64,000 nucleotides of DNA from Cobetia sp. L2A1 (lineage in GTDB: Bacteria > Pseudomonadota > Gammaproteobacteria > Pseudomonadales > Halomonadaceae): assembly GCF_009796845.1 (NCBI RefSeq), contig NZ_CP047025.1:1054001-1118000 (forward strand). Reading direction: 5' to 3'. The notes beneath the pieces are model-generated. The model was not told the DNA's origin. It saw only the letters and a program-made list of their open reading frames with translations, and did no database searches. Numbering within the stretch: the first letter of the stretch is position 1; every line of letters begins with the position of its first letter. The translations under genes were made by a program, and so were the position numbers. Of the stretch, positions 9,460 to 19,272 are shown piece by piece.

Positions 9460-10431
9460 ATGCCTCATTTCAGCGAATCCGCCGAGTCTCCCATTGCAGA
9501 GTTTCCCACCCTGGCCGAGATTGTCGGCAATACGCCACTGGTGCGTCTGACGCGCATCACGGCTGGGCGCAACAATGTGCTGCTGGCCAAGCTCGAAGGC
9601 CACAATCCGGCTGGTTCCGTGAAGGACCGTCCGGCGCTCTCCATGTTCACCCAGGCCGAAGCGCGCGGCGAGATCGTGCCCGGTGACACCCTGGTGGAAG
9701 CGACGTCCGGCAATACCGGAATCGCGCTAGCCATGACGGCAGCCATCAAGGGGTATCACATGATATTGATCATGCCTGCCAGTGCCTCCTCGGAGCGCAA
9801 GCAGGCCATGGGCGCTTACGGCGCGACACTGATTGATGCCGATAACATGGAGCATGCGCGTGATCTCGCCGAAGCGATGATTGCATGTGGCGAGGCCAAG
9901 GCGCTGGATCAGTTTGCCAACCAGGACAATCCGCTGGCCCATTATCGGACGACCGGCCCCGAGCTGTGGCAGCAGACGCAGGGTCGCATTACGCATTTCG
10001 TGTCTTCGATGGGCACTACCGGCACCATCATGGGCACCTCACGCTATCTGAAGGAATGCAACGCCGAGATCGAGATCGTCGGACTGCAGCCTGCGGATGG
10101 CGCGAGCATTGCGGGCATTCGTCGCTGGCCCAGCGAATATATGCCGCGCATCTTCGATGCCACGCGCATTGATCGCACGCTGGATATTGAACAGCACGAG
10201 GCTGAAGTCTGCATGCGGCGGTTAGCGCGTGAAGAAGGCATCCTCGCCGGTGTTTCCTCCGGTGGTGCGCTTGCGGGCGCACTCAAGATTGCCGAACAGG
10301 TCGAGAATGCGGTTATCGTGTTCATCGTCTGTGACCGTGGCGACCGCTATCTCTCGACAGGCCTTTATATGAATGATGTAACAGATACGAATACTGACAA
10401 GACCCCTACGACGACGGGAGAGTCTTCCTGA
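9460..10431 (+). CDS. cysM: Cysteine synthase B
   Basis: Pyridoxal-phosphate enzyme that makes cysteine from O-acetylserine and sulfide or thiosulfate. The 323-aa product starts IVGNTPLVRL after a short leader; the PLP lysine is in NPAGSVKDRPA (about residue 54), the phosphate-binding loops are EATSGNTGIALA and SMGTTGTIMG, and SSGGAL near the end closes the active site. The NNVLLAKLEGHNPAGSVKDR context and the absence of the C-terminal region of CysK place it with CysM. The last 20 residues are an unconserved Thr-rich tail (TDTNTDKTPTTTGESS). Its stop overlaps the rlmD start, so cysM, rlmD, and possibly relA-mazG form one transcription unit. Confidence 0.93.
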   Translation: MPHFSESAESPIAEFPTLAEIVGNTPLVRLTRITAGRNNVLLAKLEGHNPAGSVKDRPALSMFTQAEARGEIVPGDTLVEATSGNTGIALAMTAAIKGYHMILIMPASASSERKQAMGAYGATLIDADNMEHARDLAEAMIACGEAKALDQFANQDNPLAHYRTTGPELWQQTQGRITHFVSSMGTTGTIMGTSRYLKECNAEIEIVGLQPADGASIAGIRRWPSEYMPRIFDATRIDRTLDIEQHEAEVCMRRLAREEGILAGVSSGGALAGALKIAEQVENAVIVFIVCDRGDRYLSTGLYMNDVTDTNTDKTPTTTGESS

Positions 10432-11834
10432 TGGCGCTGCTCGGACAGAAACGCCCGGCACGCAAGCCGACCCGTCGCGAGAAGGAAGTGGCCAGTCGCG
10501 ATACGCGTGATGTCAATGATGCTGATAGCCAATGGTTGACCGTCGTGCGACTGGCACATGATGGCCGCGGTGTAGCGCACGACGCTACTGGCAAGACCCA
10601 GTTCATTGATCGTGCATTGCCTGGCGAGCGTGTCACGCTCGCGATACATCGTAACCACAAGCGCTTCGATGAGGCGCATGTGCGTGTGCGTGACAATGCC
10701 GCCGAAAATCGTGTCACACCACCGTGTGAGTATTTCGGCATCTGTGGTGGTTGTGAGCTTCAACATATGTCGCTGGCTTCTCAGCGCACTCACAAGGTGC
10801 ATGTACTGAACGAGCATGCCACCCGCAATGGCGTGAATCTGCCTGAGATTCAGCCGCTGGGGGAAGACGAGAACCGTTACCGTCGTCGTGCACGCATTGG
10901 CGTGCGGGTGTCGGATGCTGGCGAGATTCAGTTGGGCTTTCGCAGTCGTGGCAACAACAAGCTGGTCGATATCCAGACCTGTAGCGTGTTGGTGTCGGAG
11001 CTTGCGGATCTGATTGCCCCCCTGCGTGAGCTGATCAATACACTCGAAGCACCCAAGCGACTGGGCCATCTTGAGCTGCTGGCAACGGATGATCAGATTA
11101 TCGTCGTGGTACGCCAGATGAAGGCCGTGCCGCGCGATGCCGAGCGTTGGCAGGCCTTTGCCAAAACGCATGGCCTGGTCTTCGGCTGGCGGGTGGGGAG
11201 TGAGCCGGTGGTGATGGAATGGCTGGCGGGTACGCCAGATGCTGCCTATTCCCTGACGGTCGGTGAGACATCGCTGCATCTTGGTTTCTCGCCGGGTGAC
11301 TTTGTGCAGGTCAATGCATCACTTAACCAGCGGTTGATCGACACCGCGTTTGAGTGGCTGGGTGATGTAAAAGGGCTGAACGTGATGGACCTTTATGCGG
11401 GTGTCGGCAACCTGACATTGGCCGTCGCTGCCGCGGGTGCCAAGCAAGTCACCGGCATCGAAGGCAGTCAAGGCATGGTGGATCAGTTGATCACCAATGC
11501 ACGCGCCAATGGGCTTGATCAGGTCAGTGCACGGCGTGCCGACCTTAGTCGCTCACTGCCCTCACTTGAGGGTATCGACCTTCTGGTACTAGACCCGCCG
11601 CGCGATGGCGCTCAGCCTCTCTGTGAGGAGCTGGCACGTCATCTGCATGCAGGAAAGGTCAATCGGGCGCCGATGCGCGTGCTTTATATCGCTTGTGATC
11701 CCACCACGCTGATGCGCGATGCGCGATTGCTTCAGGACGCTGGTTACCGCGTCACGCGCGCGCTGATGGCAGACATGTTTGTACACACCGCACATCTGGA
11801 ATCGATGCTGCTGCTGGAGCGGGCGGCAGACTGA
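10431..11834 (+). CDS. rlmD: 23S rRNA (uracil-1939-C5)-methyltransferase
   Basis: S-adenosylmethionine-dependent enzyme that makes m5U1939 in 23S rRNA (formerly RumA). The 467-aa product has a TRAM domain at about residues 30-85, a [4Fe-4S] cysteine cluster around PPCEYFGICGGCELQH, and a class I methyltransferase domain with DLYAGVGNLTLA, the LDPPRDGA motif and the catalytic cysteine in YIACDPTTLMRD near the C-terminus. The start ATG shares its first base with the cysM stop. About 57 bases separate it from relA. All residues needed for activity appear present. Confidence 0.94.
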   Translation: MALLGQKRPARKPTRREKEVASRDTRDVNDADSQWLTVVRLAHDGRGVAHDATGKTQFIDRALPGERVTLAIHRNHKRFDEAHVRVRDNAAENRVTPPCEYFGICGGCELQHMSLASQRTHKVHVLNEHATRNGVNLPEIQPLGEDENRYRRRARIGVRVSDAGEIQLGFRSRGNNKLVDIQTCSVLVSELADLIAPLRELINTLEAPKRLGHLELLATDDQIIVVVRQMKAVPRDAERWQAFAKTHGLVFGWRVGSEPVVMEWLAGTPDAAYSLTVGETSLHLGFSPGDFVQVNASLNQRLIDTAFEWLGDVKGLNVMDLYAGVGNLTLAVAAAGAKQVTGIEGSQGMVDQLITNARANGLDQVSARRADLSRSLPSLEGIDLLVLDPPRDGAQPLCEELARHLHAGKVNRAPMRVLYIACDPTTLMRDARLLQDAGYRVTRALMADMFVHTAHLESMLLLERAAD

Positions 11835-11890
11835 GGCAGGGCCGTCAGGCCCCGTCATCAAGATAGCAAGATATTCAAGGACATAGGGTC

Positions 11891-14155
11891 ATGGTCAAGG
11901 TGCGCGAAGATCAGCCGCTGACCGATAGCGGTGGTGTGGACATCCCAATGTGGGTCGCGCGGTTGCGTGAGGAAGTCCCGTCGGTGAATGCCGATGTCAT
12001 GGCACAGGCCTGTGAAGTGGCACTCAAGGTGGCGCGTGAGGCAGACGCTCGCGGTGATAAACCCTGGCGTGAACCGCTGGTCAGCTTCCGTTTCAGTCTC
12101 GAGATGGCAGATATCCTTTCCGAGCTGAAGTTGGATCAACCGGCGCTAGTGGCAGCGGTACTTTATCGTGCTGTGCGTGAGGGTCATCTGGGCCTTGAAG
12201 CGATCGATAAGCACTTTGGCGCGGAAGTCGCGCGCCTGATTGATGGCGTGCTGAACATGGCTGCCATCAGTCAGCTACAGGCTCCTAGCCACGGAATGGT
12301 TCAGCACGATCAGCAAGACAACCTGCGCAAGATGCTGGTCTCGATGATCGATGATGTACGCATCGCGCTGATCAAGATCGCCGAGCGCACCGTCGCATTG
12401 CGTCAGGTCAAGGACGCTCCGCGAGAGAAACGCATGCGGGTGGCCGGTGAGGTCTTCGATATCTACGGCCCTCTGGCGCATCGTCTCGGTGTCGGTCAGC
12501 TCAAGTGGGAGCTGGAAGATCTGTCTTTCCGTTACCGCGAGGAAGACGAATACAAGACCATCGCCAAGCAACTGTCAGAGAAGCGTCTTGAGCGCGAGCA
12601 CTACATCGCTGACTTGCTGGTAGACCTGCGCAGCCTGATGAGTGAGCAGGGCATTCGTCACTTTGATGTCGCCGGACGCGCCAAGCATATCTATTCCATC
12701 TGGCGGAAGATGAAGCGCAAGCGCATCGACTTCTCCCAGGTTTACGATGTGCGTGCGGTGCGTATTCTGGTCGGCACGGTCAGCGACTGCTATACGGCAC
12801 TCGGCATCGTGCATTCGCGTTGGCATCATGTGCCACACGAATTCGATGACTACATCGCCAATCCCAAGAAGAATGGCTATCAGTCGCTGCATACCGCGGT
12901 GGTCGGGCCTGGTAACAAGGTCATCGAGATCCAGATTCGTACCTTCGACATGCACGAAGAGGCCGAATTGGGTGTCTGTGCCCACTGGCGCTACAAGGGC
13001 CATGATGTTGGCCACAAGAGCCGTAGTTACGAAGACAAGATCGCCTGGTTGCGGCAAGTGCTTGAGTGGCAGGACGAGGTGGGTGAGAGCGGTGGTCAGG
13101 AAGCGATTCGCGAAGGACTTAGCTCCGACGTCGCGCCGGACCGCATTTACGTCTTTACGCCTGAAGGACACGTCATTGATCTGCCAAAGGTCGCTACGCC
13201 GATCGATTTTGCCTATCGCGTACACACCGAGGTAGGGCATCGCTGCCGCGGGGCCAAGGTCAACGGACGTATCGTGCCACTGACCTACAAGCTCAAGACC
13301 GGTCAGCAGGTCGAGATTCTGACGGCCACCAGGGGTGGCCCGAGTCGCGATTGGTTGAACCCCAATCTGGGCTATGTGCGAACCACGCGGGGGCGGGCCA
13401 AGATTCAGGCCTGGTTCAAGCTGCAGGCGCGTGACCAGAATGTCGATGAAGGGCGGGTGCTGCTAGAGAAGGAATTCTCGCGGCTGGCGCTTGAGAATCT
13501 CGACCGTGACAAACTGGCCAATGCCGTCAATTATCCAACGCGTGACGACATGTATGCCGCCATCGGTGCCGGTGATCTGCGGGTGGGGCAGGTACTGCAT
13601 CAGGCTCAGCAACTGTTTGGTGATACTGATGATCAGGAGCAGCTCGAGCGCCTGCTGCGTCAACGCAAGCCGCAAGGTAAGGAGAAGCCAGACACGGTGA
13701 TGGTACTGGGGGTGGGCAACCTCAAGACCACCATGGCCAATTGCTGTCATCCGGTCCCCGGCGATCAGATTGCGGGCTTCATCACCCAGGGGCGGGGCGT
13801 CACGGTACACCGTCAGGATTGCCCGAACCTGATTCAGCTACGCTCCGACGAGCCACGCCGTATCGTCGATGTCGAGTGGGGCCAGCGTTCGTGCAGTCAG
13901 TATCCGGTAGATATCGAGATTCAGGCCTGGGACCGCTCTGGTTTGTTGCGCGATGTCACCAATGTCTTGAGCGGTGACAAGGTCAATGTGCTGTCGGTGA
14001 ATACCCGTACCGATCAGCTCGATAATATTGCGACGCTGAAAATTACGCTGGAAGTCGAGAATCTGGACGTCCTGGGGCGTGTGTTCGCGCGTATTCAACA
14101 GCTACCCAATATCATCGACGTCAAACGCCTGCGTGTCGGGGGTGGCAAGAAATGA
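11891..14155 (+). CDS. relA: GTP pyrophosphokinase RelA
   Basis: Ribosome-bound (p)ppGpp synthetase of the stringent response; uses ATP and GTP or GDP when uncharged tRNA is in the A site. The 754-aa product has the RelA order: an HD region that has lost the hydrolase HDxxED motif (the segment reads YRAVREGHLGLEAI), synthetase domain with RAKHIYSIWRKM, EFDDYIANPKKNGYQSLHTA and EIQIRTFDMHEEAE, a TGS domain around RIYVFTPEGHVIDLPK, a zinc-finger-like region with NCCHPVPGD and a C-terminal ACT domain (IEIQAWDRSGLLRDVTN). It is therefore monofunctional; a SpoT should be elsewhere. The stop overlaps mazG by four bases. Confidence 0.96.
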   Translation: MVKVREDQPLTDSGGVDIPMWVARLREEVPSVNADVMAQACEVALKVAREADARGDKPWREPLVSFRFSLEMADILSELKLDQPALVAAVLYRAVREGHLGLEAIDKHFGAEVARLIDGVLNMAAISQLQAPSHGMVQHDQQDNLRKMLVSMIDDVRIALIKIAERTVALRQVKDAPREKRMRVAGEVFDIYGPLAHRLGVGQLKWELEDLSFRYREEDEYKTIAKQLSEKRLEREHYIADLLVDLRSLMSEQGIRHFDVAGRAKHIYSIWRKMKRKRIDFSQVYDVRAVRILVGTVSDCYTALGIVHSRWHHVPHEFDDYIANPKKNGYQSLHTAVVGPGNKVIEIQIRTFDMHEEAELGVCAHWRYKGHDVGHKSRSYEDKIAWLRQVLEWQDEVGESGGQEAIREGLSSDVAPDRIYVFTPEGHVIDLPKVATPIDFAYRVHTEVGHRCRGAKVNGRIVPLTYKLKTGQQVEILTATRGGPSRDWLNPNLGYVRTTRGRAKIQAWFKLQARDQNVDEGRVLLEKEFSRLALENLDRDKLANAVNYPTRDDMYAAIGAGDLRVGQVLHQAQQLFGDTDDQEQLERLLRQRKPQGKEKPDTVMVLGVGNLKTTMANCCHPVPGDQIAGFITQGRGVTVHRQDCPNLIQLRSDEPRRIVDVEWGQRSCSQYPVDIEIQAWDRSGLLRDVTNVLSGDKVNVLSVNTRTDQLDNIATLKITLEVENLDVLGRVFARIQQLPNIIDVKRLRVGGGKK

Positions 14156-15084
14156 CGTCGGCAGCACTTGATGGCCTCGAGCATGACGACGCGCGCTACA
14201 GTCTCGATGACCTGCTGACGCTGATGTCCGTACTACGCGATCCGCAGTACGGCTGTCCATGGGATCTCAGTCAGGACTATGCGAGCCTGGTGCCTCATAC
14301 CCTGGAAGAGGCATATGAGGTCGCTGATGTCATCGAGCGAGCGGCGCACGCTACTGCGGACGAGAATACGGTACTGGCTGAGTTGCCCGCCGAGCTGGGT
14401 GACCTGTTGTTTCAGGGGGTGTTTTACGCTCAGATTGCCAGTGAACAGCAGCGCTTCGATTTCCATGACGTCATCCATGTGCTGACGACCAAGATGTTGC
14501 GGCGTCATCCGCATGTCTTCCCCGATGGCTCCTTGTCGTCACGGCGCGAAGGTGTACTGCCTCATGAAGTGGATGAGAGTACTGTCAACGCGCGCTGGGA
14601 GCAGATCAAGCAACAGGAGCAGCTCACGGCATATGAGCCTTCCGTTCTTGAGCACTCCGTTGCGGAGAGTGGAAGCGACGGCACTAGCGTGCTGGATGGC
14701 GTGCCGCGTGGGTTGCCAGCGCTGTCACGTGCGGCCAAATTATCGAAAAAAGCAGCGCGTTCCGGCTTTGATTGGCCGGATATTGGCGGTGCATTTGCCA
14801 AGATTCGTGAAGAACTGGCGGAAGTGGAAGAGGCGCTTGCCGAGGGCGATGAAGCCCACGCGCGTGAAGAAGTGGGTGACCTGTTGTTTGCGGTGGTCAA
14901 TCTTGCGCACACGCTCAAGGCGGACCCTGAGCAGGTACTGCGGGGCACCAATGCTCGCTTTGAAACACGTTTTCATCATGTGGAATCAGCGATAGCAGCG
15001 CAAGGGAGCTCGCTCAAGCAGGCGACATTTCCCGAGATGCTGACTCACTGGCATGCTGCCAAGCAACGCGAGCCGCATCGCTAA
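14152..15084 (+). CDS. mazG: Nucleoside triphosphate pyrophosphohydrolase MazG
   Basis: All-alpha NTP pyrophosphohydrolase that hydrolyses (d)NTPs to NMP and PPi and is linked to lowering (p)ppGpp effects in E. coli. The 310-aa product has two MazG domains: the first with CPWDLSQDYASLVPHTLEEAYEV and ELGDLLFQGVFYAQI, the second with FDWPDIGGAFAKIREELAEVEEAL and EEVGDLLFAVVNLAHTLKADP. The E-E-x-x-D metal-binding residues are intact in both. It is about 45 residues longer than the E. coli protein, mostly in the linker. It is coupled to relA by an ATGA overlap, the classic relA-mazG order. Confidence 0.95.
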   Translation: MTSAALDGLEHDDARYSLDDLLTLMSVLRDPQYGCPWDLSQDYASLVPHTLEEAYEVADVIERAAHATADENTVLAELPAELGDLLFQGVFYAQIASEQQRFDFHDVIHVLTTKMLRRHPHVFPDGSLSSRREGVLPHEVDESTVNARWEQIKQQEQLTAYEPSVLEHSVAESGSDGTSVLDGVPRGLPALSRAAKLSKKAARSGFDWPDIGGAFAKIREELAEVEEALAEGDEAHAREEVGDLLFAVVNLAHTLKADPEQVLRGTNARFETRFHHVESAIAAQGSSLKQATFPEMLTHWHAAKQREPHR

Positions 15085-15286
15085 ATGTAGTAAATTTACG
15101 CGATGGTCGGATTGTGACGTAGTGGCCCGTGAACGTATGCTGAAGGGAAGCGATCAGGATAATTATCATGTCCTGCTTTCCGGTCTGCTGCGCTGCGGGC
15201 CATTTTTCGTTTTTTGCCATGCGCCATGCGCAAGAAGACACGAGAGATGTTTCCGTAGCGGCACCGTCACTCCCAAGGAGGGTTTC

Positions 15287-17935
15287 ATGAGTCACGATCT
15301 GCATGAATCGCTGCGCGATAATGTGCGTATTCTCGGCGATAACCTGGGCCATACCATCGCGGCTGACCTCGGCGATGAATTCGTGGAGCGCATCGAGATG
15401 ATTCGCGCTCTGGCCAAGCGTGGTCAGCAGGGTGATCTGGCAGCACGTCACGAATTGATCGATTATCTACGCGACTTGCCGGACAGCGACCTGCTACCGG
15501 TCACACGCGCCTTCAACCAATTCCTCAATCTCTCCAATATCGCCGAGCAGCACTACCGCGGCCGCTTCAAGCGCGTCGAGGATTATCGCCCTGGTAGCCA
15601 GCCGGATCTGGGCGAGTTGATCACGCGCATTCGTGCCCGTGGCTTCAGTCCTCAGAAAATCGTCGAAGAGCTCTCGGCGATGCGTGTCGATCTGGTATTG
15701 ACCGCACATCCGACGGAAGTCATTCGTCGGACGCTGATTCAGAAGTACGATGCCATCGAAGGCTGCCTGACACAGATGGAAGGTGCCTGTGATCGTCCAG
15801 AACAGGCCACGCTCGCCCGTGCGCGACTGAGTGAGCTGATCAGCCAAGCCTGGCATACCGACGAGATTCGTCACGAGCGTCCGACGCCGGTGGATGAGGC
15901 CAAGTGGGGCTTCGCGACCATCGAGAACTCGCTGTGGCAGGCCGTGCCTGACTTCCATCGCCAGTTGGATGAGATGACGCTTGAAGCGGCCGGTGAACGT
16001 CTGCCGCTCGACGCTGCGCCCATCTGTTTCGCCTCCTGGATGGGCGGTGACCGCGACGGTAACCCGAATGTGACGGCGCGTGTGACACGCACCGTGCTGT
16101 TGCTGGGTCGCTGGATGGCGGCTGATCTCTATCTGCGTGATCTCGAGCAGCTCAAGTCTGAGCTGTCGATGTGGAAGTGCTCCGCTGCACTGCGCGCCGA
16201 GGCGGGTGACGTGGCGGAACCGTATCGCGAAATTCTGCGCCGCTTGATCTTGCGCATGGAAAGTACACGCGACTGGGCCAAGGCCGGTCTGGACGGCAAG
16301 CGCCACGAGGGTATCGATATCATCGAGACCCGCGAGCAGCTCTATACCCCATTATTGACCTGCTATCGCTCGCTATGTGATGTCGGACTCGACACCATCG
16401 CCAATGGTGCGCTCCTCGATACCCTGCGTCGTGTGACCTGCTTCGGGGTGACGCTGACCAAGCTCGACATTCGTCAGGAAAGTACTCGCCATTCACAAGT
16501 CTTTGATGAGCTGACCCAATCGCTGGGACTCGGCAGCTATTTCGAATGGGACGAGCAGGAACGTCGTGACTTCCTCATCCGTGAGCTAAGCAACCGCCGT
16601 CCGTTGATCCCCCATCATTGGGAATGTTCCACCGATACCCGAGAAGTCCTGGATACCTTCAAGGTGATCGCCCGCGAGCACCGTGAAGCGCTTGGCACCT
16701 ACGTCATCTCCATGGCCGGTCAGGCATCGGATGTGCTGGCGGTAGCACTGCTCATGAAGGAAGCGGGAGGTGATGTGCGCCTGCCTATCGCTCCGTTGTT
16801 CGAGACGCTGGATGATCTGGATCGCTCCGGTCCGGTGGTCGATGCGCTGCTCGGCACGCCTATTTATCGAGAGCATGCCGGCAATCGTCAGGAAGTGATG
16901 ATCGGTTATTCCGATTCCGCCAAGGACGCCGGTCAGTTGGCCGCAGCCTGGGCGCAGTATCGTGCTCAGGAAACGCTGGTTGAGATTACGCGCAATCATG
17001 GCGTTGAATTGACGCTGTTCCATGGTCGTGGGGGCACAGTGGGGCGTGGGGGCGGTCCGGCACACGCCGCCATCCTGTCCCAGCCACCGGGTTCAGTGAC
17101 GGGCTCACTGCGCGTGACCGAGCAGGGCGAGATGATTCGCTTCAAGTTTGGACTGCCGGATATCGCCAGCCGCTCCATGGAGATCTACGTGTGTGCCGTA
17201 CTGGAGGCCAGCCTGCTACCACCGCCGGCACCCAAGCAGGAATGGCGCGACGAGATGACCCGCCTGGCCGAGGTGGCGCATAAAGCCTACGTGGGTGTCG
17301 TGCGTGAAGACCCGAACTTCGTGCCCTACTTCCGTGCTGTGACACCGGAAACGGCACTGGCGCGTCTGCCACTCGGTTCGCGTCCAGCCAAGCGTCGCCA
17401 GGATGGTGGCGTCGAGACACTGCGTGCCATTCCGTGGATTTTCGCCTGGACCCAGATTCGCCTGATGCTGCCAGCCTGGCTGGGTAGCGGCGAAGCCTTC
17501 TCCAAGCGTATGGACGAGGAGGGTGGGCTTGAATTGCTGCGCGAGATGATGAACGACTGGCCGTTCTTCTCGACCTATGTAGACATGCTGGAGATGCTGT
17601 TGGCCAAGGCCGATCTGTCGACGGCTGCCTACTATGAACAGCGGCTAGTCGATGAACCGGCACTCAAGGCGCTAGGGAAATCACTGCGCGACCGCTTGGT
17701 GCGGCTAGAAGCCGTGGTGCTGGAAATCCGTGATCAGCACGAGTTGCTCGAAAACATGCCGCTGATTCGCCAGGCAATCGACGTGCGCAACCCGTACATC
17801 GATCCGCTGCATGGCTTGCAGGCTGAGCTTCTGCAACGTAATCGGGATGCCGATGGCGCCATTTCCGCAGAGCTGACACGTGCCCTGATGGTGACGATGG
17901 CGGGTATTTCGGCAGGCTTGCGCAATACGGGCTAG
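15287..17935 (+). CDS. ppc: Phosphoenolpyruvate carboxylase
   Basis: Anaplerotic enzyme that carboxylates phosphoenolpyruvate to oxaloacetate and so feeds the TCA cycle. The ATG at 15287 follows CCAAGGAGGGTTTC and gives 882 aa, the normal length. Signature 1 (VLTAHPTEVIRRT) and signature 2 (MIGYSDSAKDAGQLAA) are present, along with the glycine loop FHGRGGTVGRGGGP. The C-terminus ends GISAGLRNTG, the invariant allosteric and catalytic tail, so the gene is complete. It stands alone; the 202-base gap before it presumably holds its promoter, though no clear box was seen. A strong bidirectional terminator follows. Confidence 0.97.
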   Translation: MSHDLHESLRDNVRILGDNLGHTIAADLGDEFVERIEMIRALAKRGQQGDLAARHELIDYLRDLPDSDLLPVTRAFNQFLNLSNIAEQHYRGRFKRVEDYRPGSQPDLGELITRIRARGFSPQKIVEELSAMRVDLVLTAHPTEVIRRTLIQKYDAIEGCLTQMEGACDRPEQATLARARLSELISQAWHTDEIRHERPTPVDEAKWGFATIENSLWQAVPDFHRQLDEMTLEAAGERLPLDAAPICFASWMGGDRDGNPNVTARVTRTVLLLGRWMAADLYLRDLEQLKSELSMWKCSAALRAEAGDVAEPYREILRRLILRMESTRDWAKAGLDGKRHEGIDIIETREQLYTPLLTCYRSLCDVGLDTIANGALLDTLRRVTCFGVTLTKLDIRQESTRHSQVFDELTQSLGLGSYFEWDEQERRDFLIRELSNRRPLIPHHWECSTDTREVLDTFKVIAREHREALGTYVISMAGQASDVLAVALLMKEAGGDVRLPIAPLFETLDDLDRSGPVVDALLGTPIYREHAGNRQEVMIGYSDSAKDAGQLAAAWAQYRAQETLVEITRNHGVELTLFHGRGGTVGRGGGPAHAAILSQPPGSVTGSLRVTEQGEMIRFKFGLPDIASRSMEIYVCAVLEASLLPPPAPKQEWRDEMTRLAEVAHKAYVGVVREDPNFVPYFRAVTPETALARLPLGSRPAKRRQDGGVETLRAIPWIFAWTQIRLMLPAWLGSGEAFSKRMDEEGGLELLREMMNDWPFFSTYVDMLEMLLAKADLSTAAYYEQRLVDEPALKALGKSLRDRLVRLEAVVLEIRDQHELLENMPLIRQAIDVRNPYIDPLHGLQAELLQRNRDADGAISAELTRALMVTMAGISAGLRNTG

Positions 17936-18003
17936 ATGGGGTCGGGCTTCTCCACGCAAAGTCCCGGCTTTGGTAGCCTGATAGCGTTTGCAACATGGAA
18001 AGT

Positions 18004-18045
18004 AAAAAATCCCCCACTAGAGCCTCTCTGGTGGGGGATTTTTTT
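18004..18045. terminator. Bidirectional terminator between ppc and asparaginase gene
   Basis: A-tract, CCCCCAC stem, GTGGGGG, T-tract: arms 18004-18017 and 18031-18044 pair over 14 bp, with further AGAG/CTCT pairing in the loop. T runs on both strands make it a classical intrinsic terminator for both converging genes. Confidence 0.9.
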
Positions 18046-18113
18046 ATCTGCAGGCGACTACCGATGAAGGGTGTATTCGGTTATGCCTCAGAGTGATGGC
18101 CCGCAGCTCGGAA

Positions 18114-19160
18114 TCAAAGCAAGCCACTGGAACGTTCTGCGACCAATGGCATCAGAAAACGCTCACGTTGCCATGCTTCATCCTGATTGAGTGCCACCAG
18201 GTGCAGCAGTTTCGAGAAAGCTGCCTCCAGCGTCATGTCGTCTCCCGACAGCACGCCGATAGTGGCCAAGCCGGCGCCTGCCGCGTAATGGCCAATGCTC
18301 ACTGAGCCATGCGGACATTGGCTGATACCCGCGAGCAACTTGCCCTCGCCACGTGCATCGGCCAACACACCGAGGAGCTCAGCATCCTCTGGGAGATTGC
18401 CACTCCCCCATAACTCCAGCACAGCCCCTTTTACCTGGGGCCGCATCAGCTGAACACGCACGCTCTCAGCACTGATGCCGGGATATAGAGACAATCGAAT
18501 GACGGCATCCTGCCCGAGGCATGCGTAATCCGGTAATTCAAAGGCGGGGCCTTGATCGTCCAACAGGCGTCCTGCGTAGAGCACCACGCGGTCATCGACC
18601 CATTCACCCAGTAGTGGCGTATTGGGCGTGGTGAAGCCACGATGATCCTGAGTGAACCACTTTCGCGTGCAGACACCGCGCAGCAGCTGACCACCAAAGG
18701 CAACCACCACCTCGTTGAGCATCGGTTGAGCCGCTGCCGCCAGCGCCAGCTCGACATTGGCTAGTGCATCACTACCTTCGGCTTCCAACGGTAGCTGAGC
18801 GCCACTGACCACCACGGGTCGTGCCGTGCCCTTGAGCTGGAAGGCCAGGCTGGAAGCCGTCCATGCCAATGTGTCCGTACCCTGCAGTACCACGAAACCG
18901 TCGAAGCTGTCATAGGCATCGGCAATCTCGCCGGCGATCTTCTGCCAATCGGCAGGCGTGGCTGACGAAGAATCGATCAATTGCGGAAATTCGCGCAGCG
19001 TGAAGGCAGGCAGACGGCCACGACGACTCGGTGAGAGCTGGTTCAATGCCTTGCGCAGACGCTGATCAAAGCCACCGGCTGTCACCAGCCCTTGTTCACT
19101 CTCCACCATGCCCAGTGTGCCGCCGGTATAGAGCACCAGAATATGTATCTCGGGAGTCAT
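18114..19160 (-). CDS. ansA: L-asparaginase, type I (cytoplasmic)
   Basis: Hydrolyses L-asparagine to aspartate and ammonia. The 348-aa product starts HILVLYTGGTLGMVES with the first catalytic Thr; the second site is VVLQGTDTLAWTASSL (Thr-Asp), and SGAQLPL follows as in the family. There is no signal peptide, so it resembles the cytosolic AnsA/type I enzymes. The ATG at 19160 follows GGTGGACGTG on the minus strand; an upstream in-frame start at 19346 would run through the pcp terminator and is rejected. It is downstream of, and in the same direction as, the pyroglutamyl peptidase gene, which fits amino acid or peptide salvage. Confidence 0.92.
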   Translation of the reverse strand: MTPEIHILVLYTGGTLGMVESEQGLVTAGGFDQRLRKALNQLSPSRRGRLPAFTLREFPQLIDSSSATPADWQKIAGEIADAYDSFDGFVVLQGTDTLAWTASSLAFQLKGTARPVVVSGAQLPLEAEGSDALANVELALAAAAQPMLNEVVVAFGGQLLRGVCTRKWFTQDHRGFTTPNTPLLGEWVDDRVVLYAGRLLDDQGPAFELPDYACLGQDAVIRLSLYPGISAESVRVQLMRPQVKGAVLELWGSGNLPEDAELLGVLADARGEGKLLAGISQCPHGSVSIGHYAAGAGLATIGVLSGDDMTLEAAFSKLLHLVALNQDEAWQRERFLMPLVAERSSGLL

Positions 19161-19184
19161 CACGTCCACCTGCCACCAATAAGA

Positions 19185-19212
19185 AAGCCGGCATTGTACC
19201 GTATGCCGGCTT
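19185..19212 (-). terminator. Hairpin between pcp and asparaginase gene
   Basis: AAGCCGGCAT / ATGCCGGCTT, 10-bp perfect arms with an 8-base loop. It lies 60 bases after the pcp stop and 25 bases before the asparaginase start, so it may reduce readthrough from the DUF969-DUF979-pcp unit. Confidence 0.6.
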
Positions 19213-19272
19213 ACGCATGCCTGCCCGTTGTCAGGCCGCAGATGAGGGAGGTGATGCGCGAGAGTGAATGCG